Origin: Paenibacillus woosongensis
GTDB lineage: Bacteria > Bacillota > Bacilli > Paenibacillales > Paenibacillaceae
Direction of reading: 5' to 3'
DNA length: 64,000 bases
NCBI RefSeq assembly: GCF_030122845.1
Contig: NZ_CP126084.1
Coordinates: 3,596,001-3,660,000 of the forward strand
Position numbers and translations under genes: made by a program
The notes under the pieces: model-generated
Database searches by the model: none
What the model was told of the DNA's origin: nothing
What the model saw: only the letters and a program-made list of their open reading frames with translations
In this document: piece by piece, positions 36,819 to 44,688 of the stretch
Position numbering within the stretch: the first letter of the stretch is position 1
Layout: every line of letters begins with the position of its first letter

Positions 36819-36827
36819 AAAGCTTAA

Positions 36828-39116
36828 CTATTCATCCTCGATCGGTCTCATCGTCCGAAGTACACCGTATATTCCGTTCAAGTCGCCTTCGGGAACGAAC
36901 TTGAATTCTATTTCCCGCTGTCCCTGAACAAGCTCGGACGGGATCGGGTACTGCTTCGTGAAAAATTCCCGTTTGCGCTCTAACGGCGTTCTCTCTTTGG
37001 CCAGCAGCGTACCGTTAGCGTAAATATTCATGACGCGGTTATGGTTGATGGAGAAATACGTGACCTGGAGCAGGTTGCCGGCTTCCGGATCAACGGCAAG
37101 CTTATAGCTGAACCAGCCGCCCCCCGCATGCGCTAGCCGTCCGTTGAGGCCGTCCCATGCGCCGCCAAAGGTCTCCTCTCCCTTAATCCCATGCTCCAGC
37201 TCGTATTGATCGTTGCCGACCTGCACGCTGTCGATGGTCGCTTCTTTGATCAGCTGCTCCCGGCGCCCCCGCTCTAAATGCTGCTTCAATTCGTCCGAAT
37301 CTGCAGCTACGATGTTCCAGTAGATACCGTATCGCTCGCGATGTTGCTTGTAATGCGGCGTAAATAAGAGGCGATCGTCTTCGTCCGTGTTTCGCAGCTC
37401 GAATACGAGCTCATGGCCTCGTTTTACAAGATGGTTCTCCATATTGCTCAACCATTCCTCCGGCGTCATTTCCTTGGGAATAATGAAGTCTTTCACGAGC
37501 ATTTTACGGGTTGGCACGCTCACCATGATCCCGGTTGCCGCCTGCGTCATATCTTCCGTACCCAGCCCTGCGCTCAGCACGACAGGACCGTATTGAAAGC
37601 CGACGGCATTCTCGTTGTCCGGCAGCCTGGAGACGAGCACCTTCATCGGCAGTGTCATCGTCAGCACGTCGCCATCCCCCCAGTCCCGGTCGATCACGAT
37701 ATACTGCTGCTCAGAATTCCACTGCACCGCTAACCCATTCAGCTTCACCTCCATTTGGCCCGCTACCCAATACGGAATCCGCAAACGCAAATCCAGCCGC
37801 TTCCTGCGGCCATTCTCGATCTCAAAGGCGAACGAAACCTCCTCGGACTCCGGGAGTTCTGCATGCTGGATCAGCTTGACCCCTTGCTCGGCCCAATCCA
37901 GCTTGGAGCTGAAATATTGATTAACATACAGCGTGTTTCCGCTATGAAAATAAATACTGTCATTCAGCTTCGTGAAGCTCTCCATCCCCGTGCCTGTGCA
38001 GCACCAGAAATGCTCGAAGGGAGAGCTGTATATTTTGAAATACCCGGTCGCCATCGGCTGAAAATACATCGTCATTCCCGTCTCCGGATTTTGCGAGGAC
38101 AAAATCGCATTCACATAATTCCGCTCGTAGAAATCGCTGTATTTCACATCGCCTGTCAGCTTGAACAGCTCGCGCGTCAGCTTAAGCATGTTATAGCTGT
38201 TGCAGGTCTCGCAGGTAACATCAGAACGCTTGCTGTTCAGAATGTCCGGCTCTCCGAAGTGCTCGCACTCGCTGTTGCCGCCGGTTATATAACTGTGATG
38301 ATACACCACCATGTCCCAGAAATTTTGTGCAGCCTCCAGGTAGAAGCGCTCACTATCGCCCAAAACGAGATATCGGTTCAGCGCACCCAGAAACTTCGGA
38401 ATCGTCGTATTGGCATGCTTGCCGCACAGAATGTCCTGTCCCTGCTGGATCGCTTCGAATAACGGAAGCTCGTCGAATTTATGGGCCGCCTCCAGATGCT
38501 TCTCATCCCCGGAAATTTTATATAGATCGTATAAACAATCGTTCATGCCCCCATATTCTACGGCAAGCACAGTAGCTTGAAGTTCGTCGCTCCAGCGGGA
38601 CGTTCGCGAGGCCACCCAATCCCCCAGCTTGATGACCGTATCGTAAGCGGTACGAGATCCCGTAGCGTGATATACAGCGATCAGCCCGGCGATAATTTTG
38701 TGCATCGTATACCAGGGCACCCAGGCCGGCTGCCGCTGCTCGATGTTGTCGATCAGCTGCTCGGGGAACGCCGACAAATACCCGCTCTCGAATTGGCATT
38801 CCGCCAGCTCGGACATCATATATTCCAGCTTCTGCAGCAGGGCTGCGTCCTTCGTATTCTCATAGGCTTGCGAACAGGCCGTCAGGAAATGGCCCAGCGT
38901 ATGGCCGCGAATTTCGGTGTCTTCCCAGCCGGGATATTTCTGCGCCTTAGGCTGCAAGCCCCGGTTCTCGCGGAAGCCAGCCAGCAGCCGGTCTACATCA
39001 TAGCTATGCAAATATTGCAGCTCTTTCGTAAAGGCGTTAACATGATAGTCCCCAGTCAATACGACCTGCTCCAGCCGAAAATCCTCAAGTGCATTGCCCC
39101 GTATGATCGTCTTCAT
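36828..39116 (-). CDS. Beta-L-arabinofuranosidase, GH127 (DUF1680)
   Basis: The 762-residue enzyme of the GH127 family uses a zinc-bound cysteine nucleophile. The (alpha/alpha)6 barrel carries E303 and C305 in TCETCNSYNML, and the vicinal C372-C373 in HFWCCTGTGMESFTK, corresponding to the metal and nucleophile residues of the characterised bifidobacterial enzyme. Conserved GHTLGHFLTA and WVPWYTMHKI regions are present. No signal peptide is seen, so the substrate is imported oligosaccharide. The C-terminal 150 residues are beta-rich. Confidence 0.93.
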   Translation of the reverse strand: MKTIIRGNALEDFRLEQVVLTGDYHVNAFTKELQYLHSYDVDRLLAGFRENRGLQPKAQKYPGWEDTEIRGHTLGHFLTACSQAYENTKDAALLQKLEYMMSELAECQFESGYLSAFPEQLIDNIEQRQPAWVPWYTMHKIIAGLIAVYHATGSRTAYDTVIKLGDWVASRTSRWSDELQATVLAVEYGGMNDCLYDLYKISGDEKHLEAAHKFDELPLFEAIQQGQDILCGKHANTTIPKFLGALNRYLVLGDSERFYLEAAQNFWDMVVYHHSYITGGNSECEHFGEPDILNSKRSDVTCETCNSYNMLKLTRELFKLTGDVKYSDFYERNYVNAILSSQNPETGMTMYFQPMATGYFKIYSSPFEHFWCCTGTGMESFTKLNDSIYFHSGNTLYVNQYFSSKLDWAEQGVKLIQHAELPESEEVSFAFEIENGRRKRLDLRLRIPYWVAGQMEVKLNGLAVQWNSEQQYIVIDRDWGDGDVLTMTLPMKVLVSRLPDNENAVGFQYGPVVLSAGLGTEDMTQAATGIMVSVPTRKMLVKDFIIPKEMTPEEWLSNMENHLVKRGHELVFELRNTDEDDRLLFTPHYKQHRERYGIYWNIVAADSDELKQHLERGRREQLIKEATIDSVQVGNDQYELEHGIKGEETFGGAWDGLNGRLAHAGGGWFSYKLAVDPEAGNLLQVTYFSINHNRVMNIYANGTLLAKERTPLERKREFFTKQYPIPSELVQGQREIEFKFVPEGDLNGIYGVLRTMRPIEDE

Positions 39117-39145
39117 CTTCTAACCCTCTCTCGCCTCAAAATAAC

Positions 39146-39164
39146 CGCTAATTTCAGATTAGCG
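39146..39164. promoter_or_regulatory. Inverted repeat upstream of GH127
   Basis: CGCTAAT and ATTAGCG form a perfect 7-bp inverted repeat with a 5-base spacer, 30 bases before the GH127 start codon. It is a possible operator or leader hairpin. Confidence 0.35.
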
Positions 39165-39200
39165 ATTGAGGATGGGCTGGAAAATAGCAAAACGTTCGAA

Positions 39201-39339
39201 TCCATGTAAAAAGGTCAGATTTTTATTTTTTGCTGTAGGAATACTCCATGGGAAATGATATCGTAACAATAGAGGACGATTGCTTTCTAATCGTTCAATT
39301 CCACTGAAACAGCTTTACGATCAGTGTTAAAAGGTCAGA
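39201..39339 (+). repeat. Two direct repeats, candidate AraC-type binding sites
   Basis: Two 19-base sites, at 39201-39219 and 39321-39339, match at 16 of 19 positions and share AAAAGGTCAGA. They lie exactly 120 bases apart in the interval between GH127 and the divergent AraC gene. Confidence 0.5.
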
Positions 39340-39359
39340 AGTAGAGGAGGAACTCCCGC

Positions 39360-40205
39360 ATGAACGGCTATCTGTTTCATGTAGACCAACCGCTGCATAT
39401 GACGATGACAGGCAAGTTCGCTTCCCCTTCGCCGGATTGGATTCATTTGAGCCGGGTGCTGATGGATTACGAATTGTTCGTGCAGACGAAGGGAGTGTTA
39501 TATATCGCGGATGAGGAGGAGCAGTACGTGCTGGAGGAGGGCGACTTCCTGCTGATGCCTCCCCGCGCCAGGCAGTATGGGTATCGCGCCTCCGATTGCA
39601 GTTTCTATTGGCTGCATTTTATTCCGTCTGGCGGTGGAGCCGATGTCCAGGTCATGGATACGACCCAGCATGTACATCAGGCCGGAAGCATCGTTATTCC
39701 CCGCAAAGGAACACTGCGCAGCGCAGATAAAATGATCGTCCTGATGAAACAACTGCAGGATGCCGTCCGCAACTACCGCGAACAGACGCTGAGCAACTAC
39801 ATGACGACGACGATTCTCTGCGAGCTGTACAACCAGCTGTTTCACCCGAATCGCAAGATAAAGCAGCATCAGCTCTATAATGACATCGTCGACTATATCC
39901 AATGGCATCGTTACGAGCCGCTTAAGGTTTCCCAAATCGCCGATCATTTCGGCTACAACGTGAAATATTTGTCTCACCTGTTCTCCAGTATCGCCGGAGT
40001 ATCATTGAAGCAGTTTATTTTGCAGCAAAAAATCGCAGCCGCCTCCTTCCTGCTTACGGACACGAACCAAACCATTAACGAAATTGCAATGCAGCTGAGC
40101 TATCACGACAGCCATCACTTTATGAAATCCTTCAAGCAAATGACAGGCCTAACCCCGACGGAATACCGGAACGCGTACGCGAACCGGCTGTTGTTTTATG
40201 AGTGA
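39360..40205 (+). CDS. AraC-family transcriptional regulator
   Basis: The 281-residue protein has an N-terminal cupin sensor (LYIADEEEQYVLEEGDFLLM, RARQYGYRASDCSFYWLHF). The C-terminal double HTH includes YEPLKVSQIADHFGYNVKYL, and the second half ends SYHDSHHFMKSFKQMTGLTP. The ATG follows AGAGGAGG. It is divergent from GH127 and probably activates it in response to an arabino-sugar, with direct-repeat candidate sites in between. Confidence 0.88.
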   Translation: MNGYLFHVDQPLHMTMTGKFASPSPDWIHLSRVLMDYELFVQTKGVLYIADEEEQYVLEEGDFLLMPPRARQYGYRASDCSFYWLHFIPSGGGADVQVMDTTQHVHQAGSIVIPRKGTLRSADKMIVLMKQLQDAVRNYREQTLSNYMTTTILCELYNQLFHPNRKIKQHQLYNDIVDYIQWHRYEPLKVSQIADHFGYNVKYLSHLFSSIAGVSLKQFILQQKIAAASFLLTDTNQTINEIAMQLSYHDSHHFMKSFKQMTGLTPTEYRNAYANRLLFYE

Positions 40206-40264
40206 GGATTTTAAAGGGAATTAAATAAGTACTGATCCAGACTATGTAATAGAGTGTTATATGC

Positions 40265-40306
40265 AAAAAGCTGACTAACGGCATTTCCCCGCTTAGCCAG
40301 CTTTTT
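40265..40306. terminator. Bidirectional terminator between AraC gene and the signalling locus
   Basis: AAAAAGCTGACTAACGG pairs with CCGCTTAGCCAGCTTTTT apart from a few mismatches. A and T runs at both ends allow it to end both the AraC transcript and the convergent receptor-propeptide transcript. Confidence 0.8.
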
Positions 40307-40331
40307 ATATGTAGCCTCAGTACAAATCAAA

Positions 40332-40448
40332 CTAGTAACCAATTCCGTGTTCTAATGTCTTTATAGGCTTGGAGTAACTTGCACTCTCTCCTAAGAGTCC
40401 TGACCCAAAACTAACAACTAGAAATAAAACCATAATCCACTTCTTCAT
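40332..40448 (-). CDS. Putative quorum-sensing propeptide (Alo/AimP-like), 38 aa
   Basis: This short gene starts at the ATG at 40448 inside the 3' end of the receptor gene, in the other frame (38-base overlap), and stops at 40332. The product begins MKKWIMVLFLVVSF: a basic start and hydrophobic export segment with a small-residue region (GSGLLGESAS) near residues 15-24. The polar C-terminal part ends KTLEHGIGY. AAGGA lies 11 bases before the ATG. Length, layout and position just after an HTH-TPR receptor are those of RRNPP propeptides. The end EHGIGY has the x-H-G-x-G-x pattern of the Paenibacillus Alo13 hexapeptide as I recall it. Expression and processing are inference. Confidence 0.75.
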   Translation of the reverse strand: MKKWIMVLFLVVSFGSGLLGESASYSKPIKTLEHGIGY

Positions 40449-41808
40449 TCTTTAACACATCCTTCATTAATTTCTTGAATTCCCCGATTTGCTCGTCTGT
40501 AGCAAATGCCCTGTACATCTCAAATATTGGAAGTAATTTCATGAAGTATTCACGATTGTTTAAATCAATAGCATATTTAATGCTAGATATTGTTTTCTCC
40601 AATCCCTCTTTAAAATCCTTTTTTCTAAAATAATATAATGATAAATGGTAACTTAACCTTAAATATCTGTTTCTAGTTACTACATTATTATAATAATTAC
40701 CAAGTTGTTCAGATAACTCTATATCTATATTGAACTGTTCAAAAACATCATCTATAAAAAAACCATGTATATTCGAAGCTTCAACAATAACCCTCAATGC
40801 AGGTAGTATTTCATAAGGATGCTTTTTTACTGATTCAATATACTCAGGAATAATGGATTGATCTCCAAGTAATACCTTTAAGTTATATGTATTCAACTTA
40901 GCAAATAACTTAAACTTCTCCACCTCTTTCTTTCCTAGCTCGTCAAGACCAACAAACCAGCTTAAATCAGCATAACAGTCTATATATTTCTGAATTTCTT
41001 CGTATCTTTTTTGAAATTGTAGTGAAACGCCCTTAATTAAATAACCTTGTCCATAATATGAAACTAAATGTCTCTCAGCTCTATAATGAAATGTCTTGGA
41101 TTGACGATATGTTCTCTCATAATGCTCATATACCGTCCTCGCAAGATTAATTAACTCATCAGCATATATTTCAGTCAATTCCCATTTTTGCATTGTAAAA
41201 TAAACATTCGTTAAATGTAGAAGTCCATCAAGCAGATAATCCTCAGGTAAACGATTCAGGTACAACTCAAATCGCGTAGCGGCAATCAAATTAGCTTCCG
41301 TATCATCCCCCAAAGATAACCGAAACAACCTATAATGGCTGATGGCCAACCGCTCGGAATGCTGATACTTCTCACTCTCAATCACAACATTGTAAAATAA
41401 GCGGGATTCCTCGCGCAGCCCTTTCTCGTAAAGCTCCTCGCCAATTTCAAAAATCATCGGGATATAGCTCAAATTTTCTACGATGCGATCAAGCACCTCT
41501 TGAATGCATTCGGTCTGTCCCACTTCGGCGCAACGGAGCAGAAAGGCCTTGACTCTTCTGCGGTTCGGTTGATCCGAATCCACGCATTCATTGACGTATA
41601 ACGGATAATAGTGCCCTTCCGGCTGTTCCAGGGCTTCCGTTATTAAATCCAGTTGCCGGATGGCAATCGGCTTGGGAGGGTTACCGTTGAGAATGGCGCT
41701 GAGTGTCCCGCGATTTATTCCCGAGCGGCTGGCAAAGCTGCTCAAAGAGTAGCCTCTGCGCTCAAGCTCTTGTTCGATAACAGAACGGATCGTGGGTTCA
41801 TTCGTCAT
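40411..41808 (-). CDS. HTH-TPR regulator, probable RRNPP (AimR/AloR-like) pheromone receptor
   Basis: The 465-residue protein has an N-terminal XRE-type HTH (about 18-60; SLSSFASRSGINRGTLSAIL, then NGNPPKPIAIRQLDLITEAL). A linker with FLLRCAEVGQTECIQEVLDR precedes a long all-helical TPR-like region to the end. This is the architecture of RRNPP receptors that bind re-imported peptides; the HTH and linker look like the AimR-like AloR group of Paenibacillus. The ATG at 41808 follows GAAGGAGG. The C-terminal two thirds are much AT-richer than the N-terminus. A propeptide gene overlaps its 3' end. The target genes are unknown. Confidence 0.8.
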   Translation of the reverse strand: MTNEPTIRSVIEQELERRGYSLSSFASRSGINRGTLSAILNGNPPKPIAIRQLDLITEALEQPEGHYYPLYVNECVDSDQPNRRRVKAFLLRCAEVGQTECIQEVLDRIVENLSYIPMIFEIGEELYEKGLREESRLFYNVVIESEKYQHSERLAISHYRLFRLSLGDDTEANLIAATRFELYLNRLPEDYLLDGLLHLTNVYFTMQKWELTEIYADELINLARTVYEHYERTYRQSKTFHYRAERHLVSYYGQGYLIKGVSLQFQKRYEEIQKYIDCYADLSWFVGLDELGKKEVEKFKLFAKLNTYNLKVLLGDQSIIPEYIESVKKHPYEILPALRVIVEASNIHGFFIDDVFEQFNIDIELSEQLGNYYNNVVTRNRYLRLSYHLSLYYFRKKDFKEGLEKTISSIKYAIDLNNREYFMKLLPIFEMYRAFATDEQIGEFKKLMKDVLKNEEVDYGFISSC

Positions 41809-41849
41809 TCAGGCTCCTCCTTCCTATGTATCAGCTTACAATTACAAAA

Positions 41850-41863
41850 AATATAGCTATATT
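41850..41863. promoter_or_regulatory. Perfect palindrome in the receptor leader, candidate operator
   Basis: AATATAGCTATATT is a 14-base perfect palindrome located between the predicted transcription start (about 41881) and the receptor start codon. It could serve autoregulation by the dimeric HTH protein. Confidence 0.4.
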
Positions 41864-41887
41864 ATTTAATCTCCTATATTTTTACAC

Positions 41888-41916
41888 ATTATACGAAAAT
41901 ATGAACTGGTGGTCAA
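41888..41916 (-). promoter_or_regulatory. Sigma-A promoter of the receptor-propeptide unit
   Basis: On the minus strand TTGACC (41911-41916) and a consensus TATAAT (41888-41893) are separated by 17 bases. Confidence 0.85.
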
Positions 41917-41962
41917 TTAAATTTTTTATTTGTTTCATATTTTATTGAAATTCTTTTAATTG

Positions 41963-42009
41963 AAAAAAGCCGTTCCAGCAATCATCAGCCTGATCATTGC
42001 CGGAACAGC
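41963..42009 (-). terminator. Terminator of the M20-MFS-M20 operon
   Basis: An almost perfect 19-bp stem (GCTGTTCCGGCAATGATCA with TGATGATTGCTGGAACGGC) with a 3-nt loop is followed on the minus strand by six T. Confidence 0.9.
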
Positions 42010-42039
42010 CCCATAGGTTGTGGTTAGGCTCTCTGCCTA

Positions 42040-43224
42040 TTACGTCAGACCATAATATCCGCACACAACTTCACCGACGGATTTGGCTGCCACGAGCAAA
42101 GCCTCTTCGTCGATATCGAACTTCGGATGGTGGTTGAAATAGACCTCGTCCGTATTTTTAGGCTTACAGCCAATGTAGAAGAAGCAGCCCGGGATTTTCT
42201 CCAAATAATAAGCGAAATCCTCCGATCCGGACAGCATATCCGCCTCCGAAACGGCGGTCAGATAATCACCTACGCCCCGGTTCAGATACTTGACTACATT
42301 GGCGGTAACTTCTGGATCATTGTAGAGCGGAGAATAATCCGCCGTATAAGTCAGCTCGGCCGTTATGCCGAACATGGCCTCGATCCCCTTCACAATCCGG
42401 TGAACTTCCTTGTCGATCAGCTGCTGTGTTTCTTTGGTCATATAACGGACATCGCCTTCCAGTACAACCGAATCCTTAATCACATTAAAGCTCCCTTTGC
42501 CGTCAAAAGAGCCGATCGTAACGACCCCTGTCTCGAACGGATTCAACCGGCGGCTCACAATCGTCTGGGCTGCAGTAACGAAATGACTGGCTGCCACAAT
42601 GGCATCATTCGCCAAATGCGGGGAAGAGCCGTGACCGCCTTTACCATGAACGATCATTTTGAAGTAGCTTCTCCCCGCCATCGCATAACCGCTGCGATAA
42701 CTTACTGTTCCTGCTGGCGAGGTTGGAAACAAGTGTATGCCGAAGATTTGATCCACATCGTCCAGCAGTCCCGATTCAACAATGGACTTGGCTCCTCCCG
42801 GAGGAGTTTCCTCCGCATGCTGGTGAATAATCTTGATCGTTCCTGGAATATCCTTCTTCAACTGAATCAGACAATCGGCGAGCACCATCAGATAGGCGGT
42901 ATGACCGTCATGGCCGCAGGCATGCATCACACCCGGATTCTTGGAAGCAAACGGCAGCCCCGTCTGCTCCATAATTGGCAGAGCATCGAAATCGGCGCGA
43001 AGCGCAATCGTCTTGCCGGGCTTCCCCCCGCGTATCGTTACGATCATTCCGTAGCCATCCCAACCCCTCTGAATTTCTACATCTTTGCCTTGATAGAAAT
43101 CGGCTATATATTCCGAAGTCGCTTGTTCATGAAAAGACAGCTCGGGATGCGCATGCAAATGCCTTCGTATATCAATGATTTCTGCCTTTCGGGACTCAAG
43201 CATGCTAAGTAATTGATTACGCAT
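42040..43224 (-). CDS. M20-family amidohydrolase (second copy)
   Basis: The 394-residue metal-dependent amidohydrolase belongs to the IAA-amino-acid hydrolase/HipO type (M20D). Metal-site motifs are HACGHDGHTAY, HQHAEETPPGGA and GSEDFAYYLEK; the dimerisation domain carries GKGGHGSSPHLANDAI. Such enzymes cleave N-acyl-amino acids. It is a clear paralogue of the gene at 44689-45876, and both flank one transporter, suggesting uptake or efflux and hydrolysis of related amides. There is no signal peptide. Confidence 0.9.
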   Translation of the reverse strand: MRNQLLSMLESRKAEIIDIRRHLHAHPELSFHEQATSEYIADFYQGKDVEIQRGWDGYGMIVTIRGGKPGKTIALRADFDALPIMEQTGLPFASKNPGVMHACGHDGHTAYLMVLADCLIQLKKDIPGTIKIIHQHAEETPPGGAKSIVESGLLDDVDQIFGIHLFPTSPAGTVSYRSGYAMAGRSYFKMIVHGKGGHGSSPHLANDAIVAASHFVTAAQTIVSRRLNPFETGVVTIGSFDGKGSFNVIKDSVVLEGDVRYMTKETQQLIDKEVHRIVKGIEAMFGITAELTYTADYSPLYNDPEVTANVVKYLNRGVGDYLTAVSEADMLSGSEDFAYYLEKIPGCFFYIGCKPKNTDEVYFNHHPKFDIDEEALLVAAKSVGEVVCGYYGLT

Positions 43225-43269
43225 ATATACGTCCCCCGTTTGTTTATTTATTCATAATGAATTCATCAA

Positions 43270-44688
43270 TTACACTTTTTGCGGTTTAATTATTCTCTGC
43301 TTCTTCTGCTCCTCTGACCTCATGCCGCCGGGGATCATGGCCAAAACAGCGAATATGGACAATACGCAGAAAGCGACATTAACAAGCAAACCTGTAGATG
43401 CCGCCAATTCTAAGTTGCCAGCAGCTGCGATGGCTCCGTACACAGCTGCGGAAATCGCCACGCCAAAGGCCCCGCCCAGAGAGCTGGCCATCTTGTAGAT
43501 GCCCGACGCGATCCCAACCTTATCGGAAGGCGCATTGGTTACAGCTGTATCCGTCGAAGGCGTGGCATACATGCCAAGGCCGATCCCGAATAGTGCAAAA
43601 CCGACAAACACCACGATGGAATAGAGGAATCCTTGTATAAATGTACAAGCAGCCAAGGCGATCCCGACCCCTGTGATCAGCGTGCCAATCAGCATCGGTG
43701 TGCGAGCGCCAATTCTTTGCAAAATCTTCTCCCCGACCCGAATCATGGCCAATACACTGACCAAATATCCGAGGGATAACATCCCGGTAGTAAAAGCAGT
43801 AAAACCCCGGCCGACTTGAATATACGTATTGGTGACAACAAGCGTACCAGCGACCGCGTTCAACAGGAAATTGGAGATCGTTGCACCGGAGTAGGCTTTA
43901 TTCTTAAACAGTGAGAAATCGAAAAAGCCTTTGCCAGCTTTATGCGTTTCAATCCTAAAGAAAATATAGGAGAACAGCAGGAAGCCAAACATTAAAGCTA
44001 TCGTGATCACGCTAGTCCATCCGAACGAAGCACCCTGAGTAATGATCAGGTTCAAAGAGACCATGGCAACGATGAAGGCAAGCAGACCACTAGTGTCGAA
44101 TTTGGAGCTGCCGCTTTGTTCAAACTTGCTCTCAGGGGTCCCTCTCATGAGGAAGATCCCAATTATGGCAATCACAATCGAGAAAATGAAAATCCAACGC
44201 CATCCCAAATAGGTAGCAATTGCACCCCCAGCAAACGAACATACACCCGATCCGCCCCAAGAGCCGATCGACCAATAGCTTAGCGCCCGCTGGCGATCCG
44301 GCCCCTCATAGTAGGCTTTTACGATAGCCATCGTAGCTGGCATAATACATGCGCCAGACATCCCTTGGATGATACGGCCAATAATTAACAGAATGGAGCC
44401 TTGAGCAAATACAAGGCATAAAGAGCCAATGATGCTAAGCACCATTCCGATGTTAGTCAGCTTCATGCGCCCATACTTGTCCGCCAGCCCTCCGGCAACC
44501 ACGATAAAAATCCCGGAGAACAAAGCCGTCAAGCTGATAGCGATATTGATAAGATCGAGGGAGATCCCGAGATCATCCTGTACGGCAGGCACAACATTAA
44601 CCATGGATTGAGCAAACAGCCAAAATGTTAGCACGCCGAATACAATCCCGAGGATTAGCTTATTTGTGCCGTGATATGGAGTGTCCAT
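43270..44688 (-). CDS. MFS transporter (DHA2-like)
   Basis: The 472-residue polytopic protein has about 14 hydrophobic segments, motif A in GGLADKYGRMKLT, and the segment IIGRIIQGMSGACIMPATMA typical of the drug:H+ antiporter-2 group. It starts immediately after the upstream amidohydrolase stop (adjacent bases), so it is translationally coupled. Its place between two M20 amidohydrolases suggests it moves their substrate or product; family resemblance to exporters leaves the direction open. Confidence 0.87.
   Translation of the reverse strand: MDTPYHGTNKLILGIVFGVLTFWLFAQSMVNVVPAVQDDLGISLDLINIAISLTALFSGIFIVVAGGLADKYGRMKLTNIGMVLSIIGSLCLVFAQGSILLIIGRIIQGMSGACIMPATMAIVKAYYEGPDRQRALSYWSIGSWGGSGVCSFAGGAIATYLGWRWIFIFSIVIAIIGIFLMRGTPESKFEQSGSSKFDTSGLLAFIVAMVSLNLIITQGASFGWTSVITIALMFGFLLFSYIFFRIETHKAGKGFFDFSLFKNKAYSGATISNFLLNAVAGTLVVTNTYIQVGRGFTAFTTGMLSLGYLVSVLAMIRVGEKILQRIGARTPMLIGTLITGVGIALAACTFIQGFLYSIVVFVGFALFGIGLGMYATPSTDTAVTNAPSDKVGIASGIYKMASSLGGAFGVAISAAVYGAIAAAGNLELAASTGLLVNVAFCVLSIFAVLAMIPGGMRSEEQKKQRIIKPQKV

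Noticed and set aside
42127-43212. 361-codon plus-strand frame opposite an M20 gene
   Set aside because: It is the shadow of the amidohydrolase frame; a similar shadow occurs opposite the paralogue at 45268-45915, as expected from shared codon structure.
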